NCBI GenBank assembly: GCA_025965635.1
Contig: JAOPWO010000146.1
Span: 1 to 14,702, forward strand
Origin: Modestobacter sp.
Lineage (GTDB): Bacteria; Actinomycetota; Actinomycetes; Mycobacteriales; Geodermatophilaceae
DNA: 14,702 bases
Reading direction: 5' to 3'
Part shown: positions 1 through 6,975 of the stretch, piece by piece
How positions within the stretch are numbered: the first letter of the stretch is position 1
Layout of the letters: the number at the start of each line of letters is the position of its first letter
Notes under the pieces: generated by a model
Told to the model about the DNA's origin: nothing
Databases searched by the model: none
The model's input: the letters and a program-made list of their open reading frames with translations, nothing else
Program-made: the position numbers and the translations under genes

Positions 1-134
1 CGGTCGTGCGGTTGTGGTCCGCGCGTGCGCAGTACGACGAGCGGCCGCCGGTCGGCGGGGGCGGGGCCACAGGGCGGTCGCAGTCCGGATAGGCGCACGT
101 CACCTGGTCACTGGTCATCACGCGGAAGTATCGC

Positions 135-177
135 TCGTTCGTTCGGATTGCCGCGTAGCGGGCGAACGGACGAACGA
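135..177. repeat. imperfect inverted repeat upstream of recombinase
   Basis: TCGTTCGT at 135-142 is the exact reverse complement of ACGAACGA at 170-177. A further TTCG/CGAA pair (142-145 and 163-166) lies inside. The repeat sits about 50-90 bp before the recombinase start, and the 8-bp palindrome CCACGTGG (193-200) lies between. It could be an arm-type recombinase site or an operator. No gene is recognisable in bases 1-205. Confidence 0.4.
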
Positions 178-205
178 CCGGAGGGTGGCACGCCACGTGG
201 GGAAC

Positions 206-230
206 ACTCCATAATCAACTGTTATGGAGT
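206..230. repeat. dif-like inverted repeat overlapping recombinase start
   Basis: Perfect 9-bp arms, ACTCCATAA (206-214) and TTATGGAGT (222-230), flank a 7-nt spacer, TCAACTG. The inner bases CATAA...TTATG match the inner half-sites of E. coli dif, and ATAATCAAC fits the ATAATVNAC core that I recall for actinobacterial dif. Two arms with a 6-8 bp spacer is the geometry of a tyrosine-recombinase crossover site. The block is AT-rich in a very GC-rich window, and the recombinase ATG (224-226) lies in the right arm. That it is a site for this enzyme or for XerCD is inference; autoregulation by binding here is the main alternative. Confidence 0.5.
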
Positions 231-1255
231 CCTTGTCCGCCTCGCCCGGAACACCCGTCCGCGCCGCTGACGAGGGGGTGCCGACGGCGATCGCCGACGG
301 CGGCCTGGTGCTGCCGGGGGACGTCGAGTCGGTGGGCCGCTACCTCACCGCGGCCCGGGCCGGGTCGACGAGGAAGGCCTACGACGCGGACTTCCGCGCC
401 TGGGCCGCCTGGGCCCGGCAGCGCGGCTTCCAGCCGCTGCCCGCCGCCGACGCCGCGGTGGCCGCCTACCTCGCCGCGCTCAGTGACGCCGGCGCGAGCC
501 CGCGCACCGTCGCCCGGAGGCTGTCCGGCATCGGGCACGCGCACCGGGAGGCCGGGCATCCCAGTCCCTCCGAGCACCCCGGCACCCGCGAGGTCCTCCG
601 CGGCATCCGTCGCGCGGCGGTCCGCGGTGGCCGTCGTCCGAAGAAGGCCCGGGCGATCGACACCCAGACCATCCGTGCGCTCGTCGAGGACCTCCCGGAC
701 GGGGTGGCCGGCCGGCGCGACCGGGCTCTCATCCTCACCTCCTTCGCGCTCGGGCTGCGGGCCTCGGACGCCTGCGGGCTCGACGTGAGCGACCTGGCCC
801 CGGCCGGGCACGGCGGCCTCGACGTCACCGTCCGCTGGTCCAAGACCGACCAGGAGGGTGCCGGCGAGGTCCTGGCCCTCGCCCCGGGGACGCGGGCGCG
901 GACCTGCCCGGTGCGTGCCCTGCAGGCGTGGGTCGATGCTGCAGCTCTCCAGGGCGCCCCCGGGCCGCTGTTCCGCAGCGTCGGGCGAGGCCCGCAGCCA
1001 CGGATCGGCTCGACGCGGATGGCCAGGTCGTCGGTCCGGCTCGTCCTCCGTCGTGCCGCCGAACACGCCGGCGTCCCGCTCGACGGGCTGAGCCCGCACA
1101 GCCTCCGGCGGTCGTTCGCGACCGAGGGCTACAAGGCCGGCGTCAGCGAGCGTGAGCTGGCCCGGACCGGTCGGTGGGCGTCGGTGACCACCCTGCGGGG
1201 CTACGACGCCAGCAGTCGCTGGGCGGCGCCGGCATCCGCCCGGCTGGGCCTCTGA
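224..1255 (+). CDS. tyrosine recombinase / site-specific integrase
   Basis: This 343-residue protein is a tyrosine recombinase, which cuts and rejoins DNA through a covalent 3'-phosphotyrosine intermediate. An N-terminal SAM-like core-binding domain (about 35-135) precedes the catalytic domain (about 145-335). The catalytic set appears complete: Arg179 in LGLRASD, Lys207 in WSKTD, His292 and Arg295 in HSLRRSF, Trp318 in TGRW at the His/Trp position, and Tyr327 in RGYDASS. The length is close to XerC/XerD and simple integrases; there is no obvious arm-binding extension. An in-frame TAA at 212-214 makes ATG 224 the earliest possible start. No good ribosome-binding site is visible at normal spacing (GGGGA lies about 20 nt away), so the transcript may be leaderless, or translation may begin later, for example at GTG 278. 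The start lies inside a dif-like inverted repeat. Degraded DNA follows directly. The family is secure; the target site is unknown. Confidence 0.93.
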   Translation: MESLSASPGTPVRAADEGVPTAIADGGLVLPGDVESVGRYLTAARAGSTRKAYDADFRAWAAWARQRGFQPLPAADAAVAAYLAALSDAGASPRTVARRLSGIGHAHREAGHPSPSEHPGTREVLRGIRRAAVRGGRRPKKARAIDTQTIRALVEDLPDGVAGRRDRALILTSFALGLRASDACGLDVSDLAPAGHGGLDVTVRWSKTDQEGAGEVLALAPGTRARTCPVRALQAWVDAAALQGAPGPLFRSVGRGPQPRIGSTRMARSSVRLVLRRAAEHAGVPLDGLSPHSLRRSFATEGYKAGVSERELARTGRWASVTTLRGYDASSRWAAPASARLGL

Positions 1256-1354
1256 GCCCGGGCCACGTCGGAGGGGGCCCACTCGCCGCTGCGGCAGCCC
1301 GCGGAAGTGCTCGGTGCCCGCGGCCCTGGCCGACTCCGTCCTCGCCGGCACCAC

Positions 1355-1735
1355 CCGGCGACGGTCCTGCTGGTCGCGACGGTCGCGCTGAGCACCGCCG
1401 CGACCGCCGGCGTCGGCGCGCTGGCGTTCCAGCACCTGGTCGACTTCCCCGGCAGCGATCCGCAGGTCCTGCTGATCGGTTCGTCTTGCTGGTGGCGCTG
1501 GGGATCGACGGCAACATCGTCCTGATGACCCGCGCCCGCGAGGAGTCCATCGGGCACGGGACCGGGGCGGGCATGACCCGTGCGCTGACCGTCACCGGCG
1601 GCGTGATCACCAGCGCCGGGCTGGTCCTGGCCGCCACCTCCGGCGCGCTCACCGTGCTGCCGCTGGTCCTCCTGATCGGCGACAAGATCTGGTGGCCGAG
1701 CGCACTGGCGAAGGGCGGCGCCATCGGCTGCACGC
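1355..1735 (+). pseudogene. MMPL-family transporter relic (C-terminal part)
   Basis: This is a remnant of an MMPL/RND-type membrane exporter, with only the last part recognisable. Frame 2 (about 1355-1475) encodes a membrane segment containing LVATVALSTAATAGVGAL, then HLVDFPGSDPQ. The reading then moves to frame 1 (from 1480) with VLLVALGIDGNIVLMTRARE and VTGGVITSAGLVLAATSG, typical of the penultimate MMPL transmembrane region. VLPLVLL then joins directly to IGDKIWWPSALAKGG, the usual C-terminal tail, so roughly 30 residues including the last helix seem to be missing. The usual Tyr in GIDYN is Gly here. Lesions are loss of most of the gene, one frameshift and one internal deletion, so it cannot encode a working exporter. 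Confidence 0.75.
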
Positions 1736-2049
1736 CGTCGCACCCACGTCCCGCGCCGCGCAGCCACGGGGTCGGCGGTCGGGGAGCCGTGCGCCGGTCA
1801 GGGGCCGGTGCTGCTGCGAGCATGCAGGTCCGTGCCCGACTGGGGGGCGGGTGGCGACCGGACGCGGGGCGACCGTGCTCAGCCCTGGACGACCCGCACA
1901 CATCTGCGCCCGGGGGTCGGTGTTCATCACCGACCCGGCAGCGAGAAGCGGCCGCGCAGGACGGTACCCCCGGACCGGTGAGGTCGTTGGCGTAGTCGTC
2001 CCGGACGCCATCGCCTCCACCGCAGGCCGGCCACTGCGCTGCGGCTCGG
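1736..2049. other. gap with no recognisable gene
   Basis: I see no gene in this stretch. Open frames exist on both strands, but they are Arg/Pro/Gly-rich, overlap each other and show no family motif. It lies between two relics and is probably decayed coding DNA. Confidence 0.4.
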
Positions 2050-2262
2050 CACGGTGACGTCGCGTCGGGCGAAGAACTGGGCGCAGCCGGCCGATGCTGG
2101 CGCCCGGCGTGAGGCGGGCGATGACCTCCCGACCACCCACTCCCCGCACGGCGAGCGCTGCTCCCACTCCCCGTGGTCCAACTGGGCGAGATCGTCGGCG
2201 AGCGCGGCGCGCTCTGCGTGGGCCGGTGACCGCAGGTCCTGGAGCGTGGGGAGCCCGGGCAC
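2050..2262 (-). pseudogene. mycothiol-dependent maleylpyruvate isomerase family relic
   Basis: Reading from a GTG at 2262 on the minus strand, the N-terminal part resembles the MDMPI/DinB-like family (TIGR03083 type): HAERAALADDLAQLDHGEWE, then CGEWVV. After a one-base frameshift near 2135 the match continues in another frame as REVIARLTPGASIGRL, where the family normally has a REVIAHLT-like segment. The usual His, a likely metal ligand, is Arg here. Beyond about 2050 no frame continues the family. Some members isomerise maleylpyruvate with mycothiol in gentisate breakdown, but the family is large and many members are uncharacterised, so the original substrate is unknown. The gene is broken and truncated. 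The stretch from 2263 to 2422 holds nothing I recognise. Confidence 0.6.
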
Positions 2263-2422
2263 GTGTGCCCCCGGTCGGGACGCCGTTGGACCTTGGACGT
2301 CAGGTCCGGCTCGCCGTCAGGGCTACCGGGAGCGTGCCGCTGCGGCGTGGCGCCGCACGGTACGGCTCGCTGCCGAGGTGGATCGGAAGAGCTGTTCGAC
2401 CCTGGTGCAGCCGGCACGGTGC

Positions 2423-2458
2423 GTGTCAGGGTCCCGGGTGTCGTGTCATTGATGACAC
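2423..2458. promoter_or_regulatory. candidate operator: GTGTCA repeats and palindrome
   Basis: GTGTCATTGATGACAC (2443-2458) has perfect 7-bp arms around a 2-nt centre. A further GTGTCA half-site lies at 2423-2428, exactly 20 bp before the next one. The block ends 62 bp before the hydrolase start. The same half-sites, including the 9-mer GATGACACA, occur upstream of the aryl-CoA operon (8583-8620). The likely reading is a dimeric regulator site; the regulator is not known. Confidence 0.55.
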
Positions 2459-2520
2459 AACTGCATCGCTCCTCCGATCCACCTCCGTCCGTGTCCTCGC
2501 CTTCGTGTCTGGAGAAACCC

Positions 2521-3168
2521 ATGCCGTACACCTTCGACCGCATCGACCCGACCAGGACGGCCATGATCGTGGTCGACATGCAGAACGACTTCGTCGCCGA
2601 GGGTGCGCTCCTGCAGTCCAAGCAGGCTCTCGCCATGGCCGACGAGCTGGCTCAGACGTTGACGTTCTGCAGGGACAACGGCATCCGGGTGATCTACACC
2701 GCCCATGTCCACCGCGAGGACGGCTCCGACATGGGGCTCTACGACGATCTGTACCCGCCGATCGACCAGCGTGCTGCGCTGGTGGACGGCACGGCCGGTG
2801 CGGACATCTTCCCCGTGCTCGCGCCCGCGCCCGGTGAGCACGTCATCAAGAAGCACCGTTACAGCGGGTTCTTCGCCACGGACCTCGACCTGATCCTGCG
2901 CGAGTGGGGTGTCGAGTCGGTCGTCATCTCCGGGACGACGACGGAGAACTGCTGCCACGCCACCGCTCGGGACGCCATGTTCCACAACTACAAGGTCGCG
3001 TTCCTCTCCGACGCAACAGGCACCTTCGACTACCCGGACGTCGGCTACGGCGCGATGTCGGCGGACGACGTCCATCGCGCCACGCTCTCGATCCTCGCCT
3101 TCTCGACGGCGCACGTCATGACGGCTGCTCAGTTCAGGGAGCTGGTCGAGGCGCCTGCCTCCGCCTGA
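2521..3168 (+). CDS. isochorismatase-family cysteine hydrolase
   Basis: This 215-residue protein belongs to the isochorismatase-like hydrolases, a cysteine-nucleophile family that includes isochorismatase, nicotinamidase, N-carbamoylsarcosine amidase and ureidoacrylate amidase. The likely triad is Asp19 in VVDMQNDF, Lys111 in KHRYSGFFAT, and Cys144 in TTTENCCHATARD, which follows the usual cis-peptide turn. The length is normal and no signal peptide is seen. ATG 2521 is preceded by GGAG at 2511-2514 with good spacing; longer readings from upstream lack family similarity. It converges on the aryl-acid AMP ligase gene with 64 bp between the stops, and it shares an upstream GTGTCA/TGACAC motif with that operon. 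The substrate cannot be read from sequence. An amide or related precursor of the aromatic acid is a contextual guess, and a true isochorismatase role is less likely without other 2,3-dihydroxybenzoate genes nearby. Confidence 0.88.
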   Translation: MPYTFDRIDPTRTAMIVVDMQNDFVAEGALLQSKQALAMADELAQTLTFCRDNGIRVIYTAHVHREDGSDMGLYDDLYPPIDQRAALVDGTAGADIFPVLAPAPGEHVIKKHRYSGFFATDLDLILREWGVESVVISGTTTENCCHATARDAMFHNYKVAFLSDATGTFDYPDVGYGAMSADDVHRATLSILAFSTAHVMTAAQFRELVEAPASA

Positions 3169-3191
3169 CGCCCGGTCCGGCACGGCCCGCT

Positions 3192-3247
3192 CGTCGACCC
3201 CGGTCAGGAGGACGGGCGACGCCAGGTCCAGATCACCCCCGGGGGTG
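3192..3247. terminator. possible bidirectional terminator between convergent genes
   Basis: Between the two convergent stops, CGTCG (3192-3196) can pair with CGACG (3217-3221), with an inner CCG/CGG pair. Next to it, CACCCCCGGGGGTG (3234-3247) is a perfect 14-bp palindrome overlapping the last codons of the AMP ligase. Neither has a T-tract, and the second has no natural loop, so a termination role is only suggested by position. Confidence 0.35.
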
Positions 3248-4927
3248 CTGTCCTGCGGCGAGCCGCTGGGCGATCTCCTCGCGGAGGGCCTTCTTGTCGA
3301 TCTTCCCGACCTTGGTGGTGCGCAGTTCGCCGACGATCTCGAGGCGCTCGGGCCACTTGTAGGCGGCGAGGCCGGCCGTGGCCATCGACTGCCGCACGTC
3401 CTCGAGGGTCAGGGTGGTCCCGGGCTTCAGGACGGCGAAGAGGCAGACCCGCTCGCCCAGCGTGTCGTCGGGCATGGCGACAGCCGCAACGTGAGCGACC
3501 TGCGGAAGGTGGTACGTGAGGTTCTCGACCTCCTCGGCGCTGATCTTCTCGCCGCCGCGGTTGATCATGTCCTTGTCCCGGCCCTCCACGACGAGGTTGC
3601 CGTCGGGGCGTCGGCGCACGACGTCCCCGCTGCGGTACCAGCCGTCAGGGGTGAAGGCGCGGGTGTTCTGCTCGTCGGCGCGGTAGTAGCCCCGGGGCGT
3701 GTACGGGCCGCGGGTGAGCAGCGCGCCCGGCGTGCCGTCGGGGAGGTCCTGGTCGAGCTCGTCGACGACGCGCACCTCGTCGCCCTCGCTCATCGGCCGG
3801 CCCTGCGTGGTGCAGATGACGTCCTCCGGGTCGTCGAGGCGGGTGTAGTTGAGCAGGCCTTCCGCCATGCCGAACACCTGCTGGAGGGTGCAGCCGAGCA
3901 CCGGTCTGACGGTGCGGGCGACCTCGTCGGCCAGCCGGGCACCGCCGACCTGCAGCAGCTGGAGGGTGGCGATCTCCTGCGCGCCGCGCTCGGCGGCGTG
4001 CGCGAGCCACCGCTGGGCGACCGACGGCACCGCAGCGGTGACGGTGACGCCTTCGGCGGCCATCGTGGCGAAGGCGCGCTCGGGCTCGGGGGAGGGCAGC
4101 ATGACCACTCGTCCGCCGGTGAGCAGGGTGCCGAGGATGCCTGGGCAGGCCAGCGGGAAGTTGTGCGACGCCGGCAGCGACACGAGGTAGACCGAGGCGG
4201 CGTCCAGACCGCACAGCTCGGCGCTGGCACGGGCGTTGTAGGCGTAGTCATCGTGGGTGCGGGCGATCAGCTTGGGAAGGCCGGTGGTACCTCCGGAGAG
4301 GAGGAACACCGCCACTGACCGGCTGGACGGCTGGTCGGCGTCCCAGCGCGCACGGACAGCGGCGGCGTCGTCGGGCTCGGTGCACAGCTCCGTGAGGTCG
4401 ACGTGGTCCGGGCGGACGTCGGCACCGACGACCAGGACCCGCTCCAGGGTCTCCGACCCCTCGCGCAGCCCCTCCGCCATCGCCGCGTGGTCGAAGCCGC
4501 GCAGGGTGGAGGGCACGGCCAGGGCCGCGGCCTCGCTGTGCGCCGCGAGGTGGTTCATCTCGTGCTGGCGGTGCGCCGGCAGCGCCATCACCGGCACGAT
4601 CCCGGCGCGCAGGCAGGCCAGGGTCAGGACGACGAACTGCCAGCAGTTGGGGAGTTGGACGACGATGCGGTCGTCCCTCTCCAGGCCGAGGTCGTCGACC
4701 AGGCGGGCGGCCAGCGCGTCGGACCGGGCCGCCAGCGAGCGGTAGGTGAGCCGCACATCCCCGTCGACGAGCGCGATGGCGTCCGCTCGCGTGTCGGCGA
4801 CCGCCAGCACCTCGGCGCCGAGGGCCACCCCGCGCCACCACCCCCGTTCGGCGTGGACGCGAGCCGCGGCTTCGGGCCAGGGGACGGTGGCGGCGGCGGT
4901 GGGGGTGACGGCGCGGGTGCGGTTCAT
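3233..4927 (-). CDS. aryl-acid AMP ligase, salicylyl-CoA ligase-like (SdgA/EntE/DhbE type)
   Basis: This 564-residue adenylate-forming enzyme resembles the stand-alone 2,3-dihydroxybenzoate/salicylate ligases EntE and DhbE. Visible motifs are the phosphate loop SGGTTGLPK (211-219), His255-Asn256 in SHNFP (the Asn that marks 2-hydroxybenzoate-type pockets), QQVFGMAEG (349-357), YRSGD (431-435), GRDKDMINRGGEK (449-461), and the C-terminal catalytic lysine Lys542 in VGKIDKK. No carrier-protein domain or NRPS gene is nearby, which argues for catabolism rather than siderophore synthesis. The related SdgA of Streptomyces WA46 makes salicylyl-CoA although it looks like an AMP ligase. The ATG at 4927 follows AAGGAGA with 7-nt spacing and overlaps the upstream gene's stop as ATGA. 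It is the last gene of the operon. Salicylate is the best guess; anthranilate or other 2-substituted benzoates are possible. Confidence 0.87.
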   Translation of the reverse strand: MNRTRAVTPTAAATVPWPEAAARVHAERGWWRGVALGAEVLAVADTRADAIALVDGDVRLTYRSLAARSDALAARLVDDLGLERDDRIVVQLPNCWQFVVLTLACLRAGIVPVMALPAHRQHEMNHLAAHSEAAALAVPSTLRGFDHAAMAEGLREGSETLERVLVVGADVRPDHVDLTELCTEPDDAAAVRARWDADQPSSRSVAVFLLSGGTTGLPKLIARTHDDYAYNARASAELCGLDAASVYLVSLPASHNFPLACPGILGTLLTGGRVVMLPSPEPERAFATMAAEGVTVTAAVPSVAQRWLAHAAERGAQEIATLQLLQVGGARLADEVARTVRPVLGCTLQQVFGMAEGLLNYTRLDDPEDVICTTQGRPMSEGDEVRVVDELDQDLPDGTPGALLTRGPYTPRGYYRADEQNTRAFTPDGWYRSGDVVRRRPDGNLVVEGRDKDMINRGGEKISAEEVENLTYHLPQVAHVAAVAMPDDTLGERVCLFAVLKPGTTLTLEDVRQSMATAGLAAYKWPERLEIVGELRTTKVGKIDKKALREEIAQRLAAGQHPRG

Positions 4928-6975
4928 GGACGGGTCTCCTTGTCCAGGGTGAGCACAGCATCGAGCGCGAGCAGTCCGTCGGCGGTCACGCGCAGCGGGT
5001 TGATCTCCACGTCGGCGATCTGGGGATGAGCGACGAGCAGGTCTCCGAGGGCGGCAAGGACCCCGCCCAGAGCGGCGCGGTCGGCGACCGGGCCGCCGCG
5101 GAAGCCGTCGAGGAGGGCGCGGCCGCTCAGCTCGTCGGCGAGCGCCCCAGCGTCCTCGACGGCCAGCGGCGCCGGGGCGATGGCGACGTCGGCCAGGGCT
5201 TCGGCCACGACACCGCCCAGGCCCACCAGCACGACCGGCCCGAAGACCGGGTCCCGGGAGGCGCCCACGATGAGGTCGACGCCCGGAGCCGCCATCGACT
5301 CCACGAGGAACCGTGTCGCACCGATGGCCTCGAGGGCGTCCAGGGCAGCGTCCAGAGCCGCCGGGTCCCGTATGCCGAGGTGCACCCCGCCCAGATCGGA
5401 CTTGTGGGTGACCGCGGCGTCGAGCAGCTTGACCGCGAGCGGGCCCGGCAGCTCGTCCAGGGCCCGGTGCGCCGCCGCGCGGTCGGAACAGGCCCGTCGG
5501 GGTGGCGAAGCGATGCCCAGTCGTCCCAGCAAGGTCTTGGCCTGGTCCTCGTCGAGATCCCGCTGCGGCACGGCCACCGGCACCGGCGGGCGCGGGACAC
5601 GGGACCTCCGGCGACTGCGCGCGCGGGCGTCCTCGACCAGGGCCGACACCGCGACGGTCAGCGCGGTGGGTCCCCCGAGTGCCGGCACCCCGAGCTCGCG
5701 CAGCGCCTGCCGCTGCACGGTCACCTGGTCGCGCGGTCCGCCCAGCCCCACCACGACCGGACCGGCGCCGGCGTCCAGGGCGCCTTCGACGGCCGCCGCC
5801 AGGTCCAGCGCGTCAGGCTCCACCAGGGCGTAGACGCTGATCAGATCGACGGCCGGGTCCGCGGCCACGGTGCTCAGCACCGTGCCGAAGCCGCGGTCGG
5901 GACGACCGGTGTCGACCGGGTTCGCCTGGTAGGTGAGCGGCGGGAGCAACTGCCCGAGCGCCGCCTGGGTCGGTTCGCCGAGCGGCGGGACCGCGACGCC
6001 GCGCCCGCGCAACCCGTCGACGTGCAGCAGTCCCGGACCGGCCTGGGCGGTCACCACGCCGACTGCGGGGTCTGCGAGCGGAGGCAGCCGGGTGGTCGAC
6101 AGCGCGGTGATGGCATCCACCAGTTCCCGTTCGTCGTCGACGAGCACCGCGCCGGCGGCCCGGAGCGCTGCCCGGGTGGTGCGCCAGGAGGTGGCCAGCG
6201 CGCCGGTGTGCGACCGGGCGAACTCGGCGACGTCGTTGCGGCCGACGACGAGGGCGACGACGGGGATCCGCTCGGTGAGCGCCCGGATCGCGGTGGTCAG
6301 AGCCTGGCCGTCGGTGACCGACTCGATGTGCAGGGCCACCGCTGTGGTCGCCGTGTCGTCGGCGAGGTAGGTGAGCACGTCGGCGGCGGTGACGTCGACG
6401 GCGTTGCCCAGCCCGACCGCCAGCGAGATCCCGAGGTCCGCCTCGGCGAGCAGGAAGGAGAGCGCGTGGTTGACCCCTCCGCTGGCCGCGACCACCGCCA
6501 CGGAACCCGGCAGCACGGCGCCGGCACCGGGCACGAAACTGGCGGTGAGGCTGCGGCCGGGGGCGAAGAAGCCCGAGGTGTTCGGACCGAGCAGCGCCAC
6601 GCCGGCGTCGCGTGCGGCCGCGACCAGGTCCTGCTGATGGCCGATCCCGGCACCGCCTGCTTCGGCGTACCCGCCGGAGCAGACCAGGGCTGCCCGCACT
6701 CCCGCCCGGGCGGCGTCGGTCAGCGCACGGGCGGACACCGCGGCGGGGACGCAGAGAACCGCCAGGTCGATCGGGGTGGGTGAGGCCGCCGCGGCATCGG
6801 CGACCGTGGCGAAACGACCTGCGGCCGGATCGGCGTCCCGGGCGTTGACCCCCACGACGGTGCCGGGGAACCGGCTCAGCGAGCGAGCCATGACCGCGCC
6901 GAGCTTCCTCGGATCGCGGGAGGCGCCGACGACGGCGATGCCGCGGGGCGCGAAGAGGGCGTCGAGACGGCTCAC
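4924..6975 (-). CDS. NDP-forming acyl-CoA synthetase, fused alpha-beta type
   Basis: This 683-residue protein belongs to the ADP/NDP-forming acyl-CoA synthetase superfamily, which reversibly couples acyl-CoA to ATP through a phosphohistidine. In order: CoA-binding Rossmann domain (about 1-130, with AVVGASRDPRKLG), succinyl-CoA-ligase-like flavodoxin domains (about 135-450), a charged Arg/Pro linker (451-470), and a C-terminal ATP-grasp domain (about 473-683, with AVKLLDAAVTHKSDLGGVHL and VEINPL). His256 in ARSHTGAL is the expected phosphorylated residue. GTG 6975 is chosen because it overlaps the monooxygenase stop as GTGA and follows GAGGAGGGAA; the much longer reading to 7545 runs through the monooxygenase and has no family match. 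Its ATGA overlap with the AMP ligase implies translational coupling. The substrate is unknown. An aryl-CoA is suggested by the operon, either as a second ligase or as an energy-recovering release enzyme. Confidence 0.86.
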   Translation of the reverse strand: MSRLDALFAPRGIAVVGASRDPRKLGAVMARSLSRFPGTVVGVNARDADPAAGRFATVADAAAASPTPIDLAVLCVPAAVSARALTDAARAGVRAALVCSGGYAEAGGAGIGHQQDLVAAARDAGVALLGPNTSGFFAPGRSLTASFVPGAGAVLPGSVAVVAASGGVNHALSFLLAEADLGISLAVGLGNAVDVTAADVLTYLADDTATTAVALHIESVTDGQALTTAIRALTERIPVVALVVGRNDVAEFARSHTGALATSWRTTRAALRAAGAVLVDDERELVDAITALSTTRLPPLADPAVGVVTAQAGPGLLHVDGLRGRGVAVPPLGEPTQAALGQLLPPLTYQANPVDTGRPDRGFGTVLSTVAADPAVDLISVYALVEPDALDLAAAVEGALDAGAGPVVVGLGGPRDQVTVQRQALRELGVPALGGPTALTVAVSALVEDARARSRRRSRVPRPPVPVAVPQRDLDEDQAKTLLGRLGIASPPRRACSDRAAAHRALDELPGPLAVKLLDAAVTHKSDLGGVHLGIRDPAALDAALDALEAIGATRFLVESMAAPGVDLIVGASRDPVFGPVVLVGLGGVVAEALADVAIAPAPLAVEDAGALADELSGRALLDGFRGGPVADRAALGGVLAALGDLLVAHPQIADVEINPLRVTADGLLALDAVLTLDKETRP

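Noticed and set aside
2263..2520. Upstream extension of the hydrolase frame
   Set aside because: No similarity to the family, and it would cross the candidate operator; ATG 2521 has a good ribosome-binding site.
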